Below are positions 13,092-20,515 of a stretch of DNA of 44,054 nucleotides, in pieces. This stretch comes from a virus. Location of the stretch: positions 1 to 44,054 of the IMG/VR virus record IMGVR_UViG_3300044612_002370; one strand, written 5' to 3'. The stretch's first letter is position 1. Every line of letters starts with the position of its first letter. The translations under genes were made by a program, and so were the position numbers. Below the pieces are notes generated by a model. It searched no databases. It was not told the DNA's origin and saw only the letters and a program-made list of their open reading frames with translations.

Positions 13092-14062
13092 TGACTTCCT
13101 CAGCACTTGCAACACGCGACGACAGCGACGACCTAAGGGTATTTTCCCTGGATGGATTTGAAATAGCCCAAAGAATGGCCAAGTCTTTGGCGTCTTCTAC
13201 TTTGGTGCCGAAAATATACCAGGGACAGGACGGCCTGGCCAACTGCCTGATTGCATTAGAGCTTGCCAGCAGGCTAAAAGTTTCTCCAATGGTGGTCATG
13301 CAAAACATGGTTCCCATTTATGGCCGACCATCATGGAGTAGCCAGTTCTTGATTGGCACGGTAAACGCTTGCGGCAGGTTCTCGCCGTTGCGTTATATCT
13401 TCGACAATGAAGATGAGCCTACTTCTTGCTATTGCGAGGCTAAAGATCTTGCTTCTGGCGAAGTCCTGAGAGGTGAAAAAATCACTATTGCCATGGCCAA
13501 GGCTCAGGGTTGGTGGAGCCGCAAAGACTCAAAAACAGGCGCAGAAACCAGCAAATGGCCCACTATGACCGGCCAGATGTTGCGGTTTCGCGCTGCATCG
13601 TGGTGGGTGCGGGTGTTCTGCCCTGAGATTTCCCTGGGCCTTGGCACGCAGGAGGAAGCCATCGACGTAGAGGCGGTCGCCGTGGCTGAAGTACCAGCGG
13701 CAGCTATTGCCCCTGCAGTCCCCGCCCCCCTGACGCACCGGGCCGAAGAAGTGGTTGAAGCCCTCACCCCTGAACCAGAGCCCCAGGCCCCAAATTCCGA
13801 AGCTCCACCCAGTTCCCCGGATTTAGGGCCCAGCACCCTGACCTTGGAGGCCGCCAGCACTTCAGAGCAGCCCGCCCCGGCCACCGAACCTGGCACGGCT
13901 CAGCGGCTGCCCCAGGGGCGAACCATCGTGGCTGCCGACCCCCAGCCAGCGCCCGCGCCTGCCCCTGCAGCTGGCCGACGGTCCGCCGCGCCTGCCCCAG
14001 TCCGCCGGTCGGGTCCTGCTGCTGCGCCTGCTGCTGAGGCCCCGAGCCCTGGCCTGGATTGA
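13091..14062 (+). CDS. RecT-like single-strand annealing protein
   Basis: 323 residues. The first ~190 form the RecT-family core (KIYQGQDGLANCLIALELAS, MQNMVPIYGRPSWSSQFLIG), which anneals complementary single strands exposed by the exonuclease encoded directly upstream. The last ~130 residues are a low-complexity Ala/Pro/Glu tail, probably disordered, which is unusual in length and could recruit partners such as the SSB encoded at 14736. Start and stop spacing show translational coupling with the exonuclease gene. Used for recombination and possibly for concatemer formation. Confidence 0.8.
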   Translation: MTSSALATRDDSDDLRVFSLDGFEIAQRMAKSLASSTLVPKIYQGQDGLANCLIALELASRLKVSPMVVMQNMVPIYGRPSWSSQFLIGTVNACGRFSPLRYIFDNEDEPTSCYCEAKDLASGEVLRGEKITIAMAKAQGWWSRKDSKTGAETSKWPTMTGQMLRFRAASWWVRVFCPEISLGLGTQEEAIDVEAVAVAEVPAAAIAPAVPAPLTHRAEEVVEALTPEPEPQAPNSEAPPSSPDLGPSTLTLEAASTSEQPAPATEPGTAQRLPQGRTIVAADPQPAPAPAPAAGRRSAAPAPVRRSGPAAAPAAEAPSPGLD

Positions 14063-14092
14063 TCACTGCCCCATCCCATTATTCATTCCCCC

Positions 14093-14704
14093 ATGGATTC
14101 ATCTATCAATCTGTCCGAAATTTTGGCTAGCCATGCCAAATGGTTAGCTGACACAGCAACCGGAGACAGGTCCAACCTCAGCGGGGCCGACCTCAGCGGG
14201 GCCGACCTCAGCGGGGCCGACCTCAGCAGGGCCGACCTCAGCAGGGCCGACCTCAGCAGGGCCGACCTCAGCAGGGCCAACCTCAGCTGGGCCAACCTCA
14301 GCGGGGCCGACCTCAGCGGGGCCGACCTCAGCAGGGCCAACCTCAGCAGGGCCGACCTCAGCAGGGCCGACCTCAGCAGGGCCAACCTCAGCAGGGCCGA
14401 CCTCAGCAGGGCAGTGGGCTTGGCCGTTGCGGTTGATGCCCCCCAGCGACTCCAGGCCGCCATAGCCGCAGCGCTCCAGCCAGGCGCCTTAGAGATGGAC
14501 TGTTGGCATACTTGCGAAACCACGCATTGCCTAGGAGGGACTGCAATCCACCAGGCCGGCGAATTGGGCCGATTGTTGGAAGCTGTGGCAGGTCCTAATT
14601 TGGCTGCTCTTATGTTGCTGGGCCCAGAGGCTCATGCCCACTTTTTTGACAGCAACGAGGATGCAATTAAATGGATGCGGTCTGTAATGCAATCTCCGGC
14701 ATAA
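14093..14704 (+). CDS. Pentapeptide-repeat protein
   Basis: 203 residues. Residues 28-107 contain 16 perfect-length pentapeptides ([15 protein letters not shown] and NLSWA types), which fold as a right-handed quadrilateral beta-helix. The C-terminal ~90 residues (from [26 protein letters not shown]) form a separate domain with conserved-looking Cys/His and an Ala/Leu helix. The repeat is unusually uniform (D/N-L-S-G/R/W-A). Some such proteins mimic DNA and inhibit gyrase, but nothing here shows that. Follows the RecT gene with a 30-base gap. Confidence 0.75.
   Translation: MDSSINLSEILASHAKWLADTATGDRSNLSGADLSGADLSGADLSRADLSRADLSRADLSRANLSWANLSGADLSGADLSRANLSRADLSRADLSRANLSRADLSRAVGLAVAVDAPQRLQAAIAAALQPGALEMDCWHTCETTHCLGGTAIHQAGELGRLLEAVAGPNLAALMLLGPEAHAHFFDSNEDAIKWMRSVMQSPA
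14174..14413 (+). repeat. 15-bp coding repeat array
   Basis: Sixteen units of the form GAC-CTC-AGC-(G/A)GG-GCC encoding the pentapeptides. They are nearly identical at DNA level, including third positions. This points to recent expansion or gene conversion by repeat slippage rather than long-term protein selection alone. Confidence 0.9.
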
Positions 14705-14735
14705 TTTTTATCTTTATTCCATTCAATTCCTCCCC

Positions 14736-15416
14736 ATGCAATTGATCACTCTTCTGGCCTACATCAAGGCCCCGCCCACGCTCAGCCCGTCTGGCGATAC
14801 CCAATCCGCCGCCTTCACCGCGCAGGTGGCCGCCTACAAACACGAGGATCCCCCGATGGACATTGCCGCCACTGTCTGGGGTGACGCTGCCGCCAGGGCC
14901 GCCGCCAACATCCGAGCCGGCAGCTACTCGGTCTTGTCGGGGCGGTTCAAGATTGAAAAAGGGCAGCCCTTGGAGTTCCAGGTCGAAAAATTTGATGCAG
15001 TGTCTGCCCCCGTGGATTTGGCGGGCACCAACCGGGTGGCCCTGGCAGGCAGGGCCGGCCGCGACCCTGAGGTCAGCTACTTTGAGTCGGGCGTCATGGT
15101 TGCCAAATTCACCCTGGCCGTAAACCGCCGCAGCCGGGACGATAAGCCCGACTGGTTTCCGCTAGAGATCTGGGGCAAGCAAGCCCAGGTCGCTGCCGAC
15201 TACGTGCGCAAGGGCTCATTGCTGGGCACCACCGGATCGTTCAAGCTCGACCGCTGGATCGACCGCACCACCGGAGAGGAGCGCAGCAAGCCGGTGATCA
15301 CAGTTGACCGTCTGGAGCTGCTGGGCAGTAAGCGGGACGCCGAGGGTGGAGCCGGGGCAGGTGGGTATTCGGCCCCTGGTTACGGCGGCCAATCAGACGA
15401 GGAGGTCCCTTTCTGA
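14736..15416 (+). CDS. ssb: Single-stranded DNA-binding protein with two OB-like domains
   Basis: 226 residues. The C-terminal OB fold (about 95-200) has the SSB pattern NRVALAGRAGRDPEVSYFES, NRRSRDDKPDWFPLEIWG and ends in the acidic tip SDEEVPF used to recruit partner proteins. The N-terminal ~90 residues form a second compact beta-rich domain with IKAPPTLSPSGDTQ and YSVLSGRFKIE, probably a diverged OB domain, which is not found in the usual bacterial SSB. The downstream 27-residue frame overlaps its stop. It protects single strands in replication and in the RecE/RecT pathway. Confidence 0.8.
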   Translation: MQLITLLAYIKAPPTLSPSGDTQSAAFTAQVAAYKHEDPPMDIAATVWGDAAARAAANIRAGSYSVLSGRFKIEKGQPLEFQVEKFDAVSAPVDLAGTNRVALAGRAGRDPEVSYFESGVMVAKFTLAVNRRSRDDKPDWFPLEIWGKQAQVAADYVRKGSLLGTTGSFKLDRWIDRTTGEERSKPVITVDRLELLGSKRDAEGGAGAGGYSAPGYGGQSDEEVPF

Positions 15417-15499
15417 TGGGACTCTTCACCTGGATCAACGGGCTTTTACAGCCCCAGAAAGGCACGATCATCCTTCGGGCGCTGGGGGTGAAGCCATGA
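15416..15499 (+). CDS. 27-residue small protein
   Basis: MGLFTWINGLLQPQKGTIIL continues to GVKP. It starts in a TGATG overlap with the SSB stop and its stop overlaps the next ATG (ATGA), an arrangement not expected by chance. It is amphipathic rather than membrane-spanning. It may simply couple translation of the next gene to ssb. Confidence 0.45.
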   Translation: MGLFTWINGLLQPQKGTIILRALGVKP

Positions 15500-15810
15500 A
15501 AGCCGCTGAGTTTGCTTGTTGCGCCGATCAAGCCCGCGAGTTGGGGCTGACGGTAGGTGACACAATTCAAGGCCGCCAGGATGTTGGCGAAGGCTGGAGC
15601 GAGGCCCGAATCACACTGCTTTGGTTGGGCACGACCCAATCAGTGTGGATTGTCAGCGGTCGCACAAGCCGTAACCGTTCAAGATTCGAGCGCGGCTGGT
15701 CATCTCCCTATGAGTCCGCAAACTGGGATTTGCACTGCCAAGATTGGAAGCGGGTTGCTACTCCGCCGGAGCACGCCGTCTTACTAGCGGCGCTGGTGGT
15801 GGAGCCGTGA
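15496..15810 (+). CDS. Protein of unknown function
   Basis: 104 residues from ATG 15496 (MKAAEFACCADQARELGLTV). The middle has a strand pattern with IQGRQDVGEGW and LLWLGTTQSVWIV; the end has a PPEHAVLLAALVVEP helix. Looks like a small all-beta or alpha/beta domain. Its stop overlaps the GTG of the next gene. Confidence 0.6.
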   Translation: MKAAEFACCADQARELGLTVGDTIQGRQDVGEGWSEARITLLWLGTTQSVWIVSGRTSRNRSRFERGWSSPYESANWDLHCQDWKRVATPPEHAVLLAALVVEP

Positions 15811-16187
15811 TCAAACGCCCCCTGGCTGAGCAGTTCCACCAAAAAGTGCTGGACGGCATCAAAGTCAGCACCATCAGGCCAAACCCATGGCCGGTGGGTA
15901 CTCCGATCCAGTTGTTTCGATGGGAAGGTTTACCCTACCGGAGCAAACATATAAACGGCCCAGCTGTAATTGCTCGCAGTGTAAATGGGATAATGATAGC
16001 CCGTGACGCGGCAGGCGCAATTAGCTATCATTTGGCAGGCGACAATTTACGCCATGCGATTACAGACTTATATGTGATCGAGGGCTTTGACAGCCAAGAA
16101 AAAATGAATGACTGGTTTCGCCGATTAGTAAAGCCTGGCCAAACAATCCAATCGTATCAAATGTTGTTTTCCTTAATTGAACGATGA
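15807..16187 (+). CDS. ASCH/PUA-like small protein
   Basis: 126 residues from GTG 15807 (overlap with the previous stop). KRPLAEQFHQKVLDGIKVST followed by IRPNPWPVGTPIQLFRWEGL follows the layout of ASC-1-homology (ASCH/YqfB-type) proteins: an N-terminal helix-strand with a basic residue preceding a K-x-(S/T) turn and a PVGTxIxLF strand. Such proteins bind nucleic acids or act on modified nucleosides. The C-terminal half (DLYVIEGFDSQEKMNDWFRR) fits the end of the domain. Function in the phage unknown. Confidence 0.6.
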   Translation: MIKRPLAEQFHQKVLDGIKVSTIRPNPWPVGTPIQLFRWEGLPYRSKHINGPAVIARSVNGIMIARDAAGAISYHLAGDNLRHAITDLYVIEGFDSQEKMNDWFRRLVKPGQTIQSYQMLFSLIER

Positions 16188-16381
16188 CCGGCCCCTTCTA
16201 CTTCCCTCGACCACCCAGGCCACCATCCCAGCGCAACCCCTATCTAAACGCCATGAGCGCTGCCAGTTTAATTGCCGGGTTTGCTTTTATTTTTGATGCC
16301 AATGCGATTGGATTTGTTTTTGGCATTTTGACCTGCATTTGTTTCGCTCTGACTATTTATCACGCGAGGTTTCAACCATGA
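16184..16381 (+). CDS. Small two-helix membrane protein
   Basis: 65 residues. After a proline-rich basic start (MTGPFYFPRPPRPPSQRNPY) come two hydrophobic helices (AASLIAGFAFIFDANAIGFV and FGILTCICFALTIYHA). Overlaps both neighbours by ATGA. Holin-like in shape, but it lies among nucleotide and recombination genes. Confidence 0.55.
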   Translation: MTGPFYFPRPPRPPSQRNPYLNAMSAASLIAGFAFIFDANAIGFVFGILTCICFALTIYHARFQP

Positions 16382-16752
16382 CCCCAACCCTCCACGCTCT
16401 GGCCCGCTGGCTGACCCCCTGGCGGACGATCCGCAAGCTGGAGGCGGAGAATCGGCGGCTATCTCAAGCCCTTGGCGACAGCGCCCTAGAGCCGATGATC
16501 ATGCACCAAAAACACTCCTTTGCGCCAGCTGTGTCGGAAAGAACAGATGGATCTGATACCTATCAGCAATGTGAATACTGCGACGGCACGGGCAAGGTTG
16601 ACGACTACGGCAACCCGTCCAGCGGCGATCGCGTCATTTACTGCACCTTCCCAGACTGTGGCTGCGATGGCGCGAGGTTGTGCCAGGCCGAGAAGGGCAC
16701 TAGTAGCTGCGCCGCAATGCTGAACATTGAACGCGGGTCTTTGAAGCCATGA
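16378..16752 (+). CDS. Protein with a DnaJ-type zinc-ribbon motif
   Basis: 124 residues from ATG 16378. After an N-terminal helix (TIRKLEAENRRLSQALGD, coiled-coil-like), a CEYCDGTGKV motif (CxxCxGxG, as in DnaJ zinc domains) is followed by further cysteines (CTFPDCGCDGARLC), enough to bind one or two metal ions. Starts and ends in ATGA overlaps; the stop overlaps the FGE gene start. Function unknown. Confidence 0.6.
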   Translation: MTPTLHALARWLTPWRTIRKLEAENRRLSQALGDSALEPMIMHQKHSFAPAVSERTDGSDTYQQCEYCDGTGKVDDYGNPSSGDRVIYCTFPDCGCDGARLCQAEKGTSSCAAMLNIERGSLKP

Positions 16753-17810
16753 CTTTGCGCGACCAACCCACCACCACCGAGGACCCCATGACCACTGATT
16801 CCAGCCGCGCCGGCTTTGAGTTTGCTGTGAAGTTTATCCGCGCTCAAAACGACCAGGCCCTATTCGCTAGTGCCACAGTCGCATTAGCCGAGCTGGCCTG
16901 GATTGACGCCGACCATCAGCCCCCAGCAACTAAACCGACAGCAGACCTGATCCCGCTGGCGTTTATTCCTGCTGGCAGCTTCTTGATGGGTTCGCCCGAG
17001 CACGAGCCTCACCGATCAAAAACTGAATGCCCCCAGCATGAGGTAACACTGGCCGCCTTCTGGATGGCCAAGACACCGATTACTCAGGCACAGTGGCGCA
17101 CGGTTGCGAGTTGGCCACGGGTCGAACGCGACCTAGACCTCGATCCCTCGCGCTTTAAGGGAGATAATCGTCCAGTGGAGCAGGTGAGCTGGCACGATGC
17201 AATGGAATTTTGCTATCGCCTCAGCCAGCACACCGGCAAGAACTACACCCTGCCCAGCGAAGCCCAGTGGGAGTACGCCTGCCGAGCTGGCACTACCACA
17301 TCGTTTCATTTTGGGCCCACGATTAGCACGGAGGTGGCAAATTACGACGGTAAATACATCTATGGCCAGGGCTCGAGGGGCATCTACCGCCAGCAGACCA
17401 TCGATGTAGCCAGCTTCCCGCCCAATGCCTGGGGCCTGCATGACATGCACGGCAATGTCTGGGAGTGGTGCCTCGATAAATGGCACGACAGCTACGGGGG
17501 GGCGCCAGTGGACGGTGGGGCCTGGAATGCAGTGGAGGGCGACAGCCTGGGAAAGCGCTGCGCGGCGGGTCGTGGATCAACAAACCCGCGAGCTGCCGCT
17601 CGGCCTCCCGCCTCAACAACCACCCGGACTCCCGCTACTCCAACATCGGTTTCCGCGTCTGTTGCCTCTGACGCCAGCTACTACGTGCTGCGCGGCGGGT
17701 CGTGGCTCAACTCCCCTGCGGGCTGCCGCTCGGCCTACCGCTTCAACGGCCTCCCGGTCTTCCGCTTCGACGGCATCGGTTTCCGCGTCTGTTGCCTCCC
17801 CCAGGGCTAA
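16749..17810 (+). CDS. FGE/C-type-lectin protein, DGR-type variable C-terminus
   Basis: 353 residues; the ATGA overlap at 16749 supports this start, with ATG 16788 as alternative. From about residue 72 it has the formylglycine-generating-enzyme/sulfatase-modifying fold: IPLAFIPAGSFLMGSPEHE, PVEQVSWHDAMEFCYRLS, LPSEAQWEYACRAGTTTSF, MHGNVWEWCLDKWHDSY. The fold normally ends in LRGGSW...GFRVCCL. Here the first such end (VR1) is out of frame; the frame passes through it as an Ala/Pro/Thr linker and reaches a second end (VR2, residues 314-350) in frame. Probably a diversified ligand-binding protein, not an enzyme. The gene lies in the early operon, not among tail genes. Confidence 0.75.
   Translation: MTLRDQPTTTEDPMTTDSSRAGFEFAVKFIRAQNDQALFASATVALAELAWIDADHQPPATKPTADLIPLAFIPAGSFLMGSPEHEPHRSKTECPQHEVTLAAFWMAKTPITQAQWRTVASWPRVERDLDLDPSRFKGDNRPVEQVSWHDAMEFCYRLSQHTGKNYTLPSEAQWEYACRAGTTTSFHFGPTISTEVANYDGKYIYGQGSRGIYRQQTIDVASFPPNAWGLHDMHGNVWEWCLDKWHDSYGGAPVDGGAWNAVEGDSLGKRCAAGRGSTNPRAAARPPASTTTRTPATPTSVSASVASDASYYVLRGGSWLNSPAGCRSAYRFNGLPVFRFDGIGFRVCCLPQG
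17558..17668 (+). repeat. Variable repeat 1 (DGR-type)
   Basis: 111 bases encoding LRGGSWINKPASCRSASR and NNHPDSRYSNIGFRVCCL, stopping at TGA 17669. The first 18 and last 24 bases are identical to VR2; 18 differences lie between. It is in the -1 frame relative to the frame of the upstream FGE domain, unless one base is added near 17551-17555 (GGGAAAG). Confidence 0.8.
17688..17798 (+). repeat. Variable repeat 2 (DGR-type)
   Basis: 111 bases encoding LRGGSWLNSPAGCRSAYR and NGLPVFRFDGIGFRVCCL, in the frame of the ORF from 16749, followed by PQG and a stop. It starts 130 bases after VR1, so it is in a different frame. 12 of the 13 changed codons alter the amino acid. Confidence 0.8.
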
Positions 17811-17934
17811 TTCTTTACCCTTTCATCCTTTAATTCTTTATGCTTGGCTGTTGATTATGCAAGCCCTCCCCGCTAATGCCCGCGATCAACGCTTGATGCC
17901 CGATCAAATCCAAATCACCCATCAACCCAGAACC

Positions 17935-19134
17935 ATGACCACTGATTCCGCCGACCGTGCATTGTCCCAACCCTTACCAGAAATTTCCGCAACCGGGGCG
18001 TTGACGGACATTCAGTTATGGGAATTATTGCCTGAGCGCCTAGAGCAAAACCTCTTGGCAATGGTCCAGATTGCAGCACCCCACCACAATTTGAGGCCAA
18101 TTGATCTGCTGCAAAACATAGCGCCTGATTTTGTTAATTATGCCCGCGCCGTCCTGAAGGCTAAGCCACAAGCGGCAAGGCCAAGCGAAAAGGATCTCTA
18201 CGACCTGGCGGCGGAGTTTCACGGCGACCCGGTGCCAGCGATGCGCCGTGCGCTGGAGCTGTGGGGCAACCCGCTGCGGGGGGTTCCAGCGCCTGGGGAA
18301 AACCTAGCCACCCCGCCATTCCCGGAGCCGGGTGAAGCTAAAGAGCTGCATCCGTTGTGGTATTTGGTCGAGTTCCTGGAAGGTCACTCTTCCTTTTGCC
18401 GGCAAACAGAGCCAACGGACGAGCTGGCCCAGATACTCTCCGATTCTGCCACCCTGCTCCAGCAGCAGGAAGCCGAGCTGGCCGCCCTGCGGGGGGCGCC
18501 TGGCCCCACATTCCAAGACGCCATCCGCCTAGCCCAGGGCTGCCACGACTACTCAGGCGGCCATAGCGGGGCAGAGGGGGAGGCTTGGCATGGCGCCATC
18601 GATACGGTCGTGGACGTGCTCAAGCGGGCGGCGGCTGGGCCCTGGGACAGCCAGATCAGGGCGGTGTATGGCGTTGGGGTGGAGGCCGGGGCTGGGGAGG
18701 TGGCTGAGCTGGGGCCGGTGGCCGAGCTTGACGACCAACACCGTGAGGCGGTCCACCAGGCCGTAGCCGAAGCGCTGGGCGGGGCTTACGACTGCCAGCG
18801 CGTATGGGAGGCATGGGGCGTCGGGACCATGGGCCCAGATGATTTTGTGCCGGTGGCCGAAGACAGCGACCGCGTGGCTGAGATTGCCGATGCGGCCATT
18901 GAAGCGTTCCGCGCCATTCCGCAACCAGCAACCCAGGCTGGGGAGGTGGCGTTAGCGGGCAACCGGCGATCAGCGGAATCGCTGCAGCTGGCCCACGAAA
19001 GTTGCCGTTCACTTGGAACAAAAAACGGCGACTGCCCAGATGATGAAATCTGTTGGCTGGATATGCTGCCCTGTTCTCATTACGAAAACTGTGCCACCCC
19101 GCCAGCGCCCCAGGCTGGGGAGGTGGAGGCGTGA
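17935..19134 (+). CDS. Large protein of unknown function
   Basis: 399 residues from ATG 17935 (MTTDSADRALSQPLPEISAT), whose first five codons match those of the FGE gene at 16788; in-frame ATGs at 17857 and 17896 are alternatives. The first third contains helices (LQNIAPDFVNYARAVLKA). A middle segment, TFQDAIRLAQGCHDYSGG, looks like a conserved phage domain. The C-terminus has a Cys-rich part (CWLDMLPCSHYENC) with two AGEVE-type motifs (QAGEVALAG, QAGEVEA). No function is recognised. Its stop overlaps the next GTG. Confidence 0.6.
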   Translation: MTTDSADRALSQPLPEISATGALTDIQLWELLPERLEQNLLAMVQIAAPHHNLRPIDLLQNIAPDFVNYARAVLKAKPQAARPSEKDLYDLAAEFHGDPVPAMRRALELWGNPLRGVPAPGENLATPPFPEPGEAKELHPLWYLVEFLEGHSSFCRQTEPTDELAQILSDSATLLQQQEAELAALRGAPGPTFQDAIRLAQGCHDYSGGHSGAEGEAWHGAIDTVVDVLKRAAAGPWDSQIRAVYGVGVEAGAGEVAELGPVAELDDQHREAVHQAVAEALGGAYDCQRVWEAWGVGTMGPDDFVPVAEDSDRVAEIADAAIEAFRAIPQPATQAGEVALAGNRRSAESLQLAHESCRSLGTKNGDCPDDEICWLDMLPCSHYENCATPPAPQAGEVEA

Positions 19135-19301
19135 GCACTCCCATGAGCCCCGACACCCTGGCAATCCTGGCCGCCTTCAGAGACAGCCCAACCCTGAACG
19201 AGGCCGTCGCCCAAGGCTTCAGGGCCCTGGCGCTGCTCAAGTCGGACGAACCATTGACGCCGGATCGGCTATTCCGCATCGCCGACGAGCTGGACCCGTG
19301 A
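19131..19301 (+). CDS. Small helical protein
   Basis: 56 residues from GTG 19131 overlapping the previous stop (GTGA), or 52 from ATG 19143 (MSPDTLAILAAFRDSPTLNE). All-helical, acidic, Leu-rich. No family recognised. Confidence 0.55.
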   Translation: MSTPMSPDTLAILAAFRDSPTLNEAVAQGFRALALLKSDEPLTPDRLFRIADELDP

Positions 19302-19344
19302 TCATTCCATCCCCAACCACCCTCACCCCTGACTCTCCACTTGC

Positions 19345-19860
19345 ATGACTATCCTGGCTGACTTTCAAATCCGCGCCCTTTGCGAATCGGGCATGGTCAC
19401 ACCCTTTGATCCCGAACTGCTGAATCCCGCCAGCCTGGATCTTCGCCTGGGTTCAAACATCCTGATTGAATCCAGTGAAGGCCCGGATCTTGTGCCCTGC
19501 TGCATTGCCAACTACACCCCCGCAAATCCCTATCAGGTGGTGCCAGGGCAATTCCTGCTCGCCGAAGCGGAGCCCATTTTTAACCTGCCCAATTGCATTG
19601 CAGCGCAGTTCGTGCTGAAGTCATCCCGCGCCCGTGAGGGATTGCAGCATCTGCTTGCTGGATGGTGCGATCCAGGCTGGAACGGTTCCCGCCTGACCCT
19701 TGAACTAAAAAACGTGCGCCAGCTTCATTGGGTTGGTATCTACCCAGGGCTCAAGATCGGGCAGATGAAGTTTATGAAGATGGATGCGACACCACTGGCA
19801 AGCTACGCAAAGACCGGCCGCTACAACGGGGACCAAACCGTCAGGGGGTCACGTGGATAG
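19345..19860 (+). CDS. dcd: dCTP deaminase/dUTPase-family protein
   Basis: 171 residues, ATG 19345. The trimeric dCTP deaminase fold is visible: NPASLDLRLGSNILIE at the start, then the ligand segment SSRAREGLQHLLAGWCDPGW with the Ser-Arg-Ala pair, and VGIYPGLKIGQMKFMKMD at the core. Dcd makes dUMP precursors for dTMP synthesis. The next gene encodes thymidylate kinase, so both increase dTTP. No thymidylate synthase was found, so the host enzyme would be needed. Confidence 0.82.
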   Translation: MTILADFQIRALCESGMVTPFDPELLNPASLDLRLGSNILIESSEGPDLVPCCIANYTPANPYQVVPGQFLLAEAEPIFNLPNCIAAQFVLKSSRAREGLQHLLAGWCDPGWNGSRLTLELKNVRQLHWVGIYPGLKIGQMKFMKMDATPLASYAKTGRYNGDQTVRGSRG

Positions 19861-20515
19861 GCCCAACCCAACCCCAGCCCGTGGCCGCTTCATCGTGCTA
19901 GAGGGCATCGACGGCTGCGGCAAGACCACGCAGCTGGAGGCCCTGCGCCAATGGCTGCCCACCAGCGGCCTGCTGCCCCCTGGCGCCCAGTTGGTTGTGA
20001 GCCGTGAGCCTGGGGGGACTGCCCTGGGCCAGGCGTTGCGGGAGCTGCTGCTGCACCCTCCCGACGGAACAGCCCCGGTGCCGCGTGCAGAGCTCCTGCT
20101 GTATGCGGCCGACCGCGCCCAGCATGTGGAAACCGTTCTGCGGCCGGCGCTCGATGCCGGGGATTGGGTGCTGTGCGATCGCTTCACCGGATCGACATTC
20201 GCATATCAGGGCTATGGCAGGGGCTTGCCCCTTGGCCTGATTGACACACTGTCAGACATCGCCACGGGCGATCTGCGTGCCGATCTGACCCTCTGGCTAG
20301 ACGTGTCCCTGGCCGAGTCCTGTCGCCGACGTGGTGGCCAATTAGCCGACCGCATTGAGGGGGAGGGGGTGGCGTTTCTGGGCCGTGTAGTCGCTGGATT
20401 CGAGGGCCCTGCGGGGGGGTGGGACTGGGCCCGCATCGATGCAGACTTGCCGGTAGATGTCGTGACGGAGGCCTGTTGCCGCGCCATGGTGCGCCAGTTT
20501 GGGGGGCGGGCATGA
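19853..20515 (+). CDS. tmk: Thymidylate kinase
   Basis: 220 residues from GTG 19853, chosen because it overlaps the dcd stop (GTGGATAG). dTMP is phosphorylated to dTDP. The P-loop is G18-IDGCGKT-25 in VLEGIDGCGKTTQ; the DR-motif and dTMP site are SREPGGTALGQALRELLL and YAADRAQH; the LID-type region is RRGGQLADRIEGEG. The length is normal. Its stop overlaps the methylase ATG. Confidence 0.9.
   Translation: MDRPNPTPARGRFIVLEGIDGCGKTTQLEALRQWLPTSGLLPPGAQLVVSREPGGTALGQALRELLLHPPDGTAPVPRAELLLYAADRAQHVETVLRPALDAGDWVLCDRFTGSTFAYQGYGRGLPLGLIDTLSDIATGDLRADLTLWLDVSLAESCRRRGGQLADRIEGEGVAFLGRVVAGFEGPAGGWDWARIDADLPVDVVTEACCRAMVRQFGGRA

Noticed and set aside
14174-14413. CRISPR-like array
   Set aside because: The 15-base periodic units have no spacers and are fully in frame with a pentapeptide-repeat protein.
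14083-14523. Antisense Leu/Arg/Ser-rich frame opposite the pentapeptide gene
   Set aside because: Its repeats are simply the reverse complement of the 15-base unit. The plus-strand frame has a known fold and a proper C-terminal domain.
16625-16632. HIP1-type GCGATCGC octamers (here and at 20175-20182) as proof of a cyanobacterial host
   Set aside because: Only two were noticed in 44 kb, near what GC-rich sequence gives by chance.
17688-17798. VR2 as the DGR template repeat of VR1
   Set aside because: Of the 18 differences, VR2 has A at only two. A template should have A at the differing sites, so both copies are better read as variable repeats.
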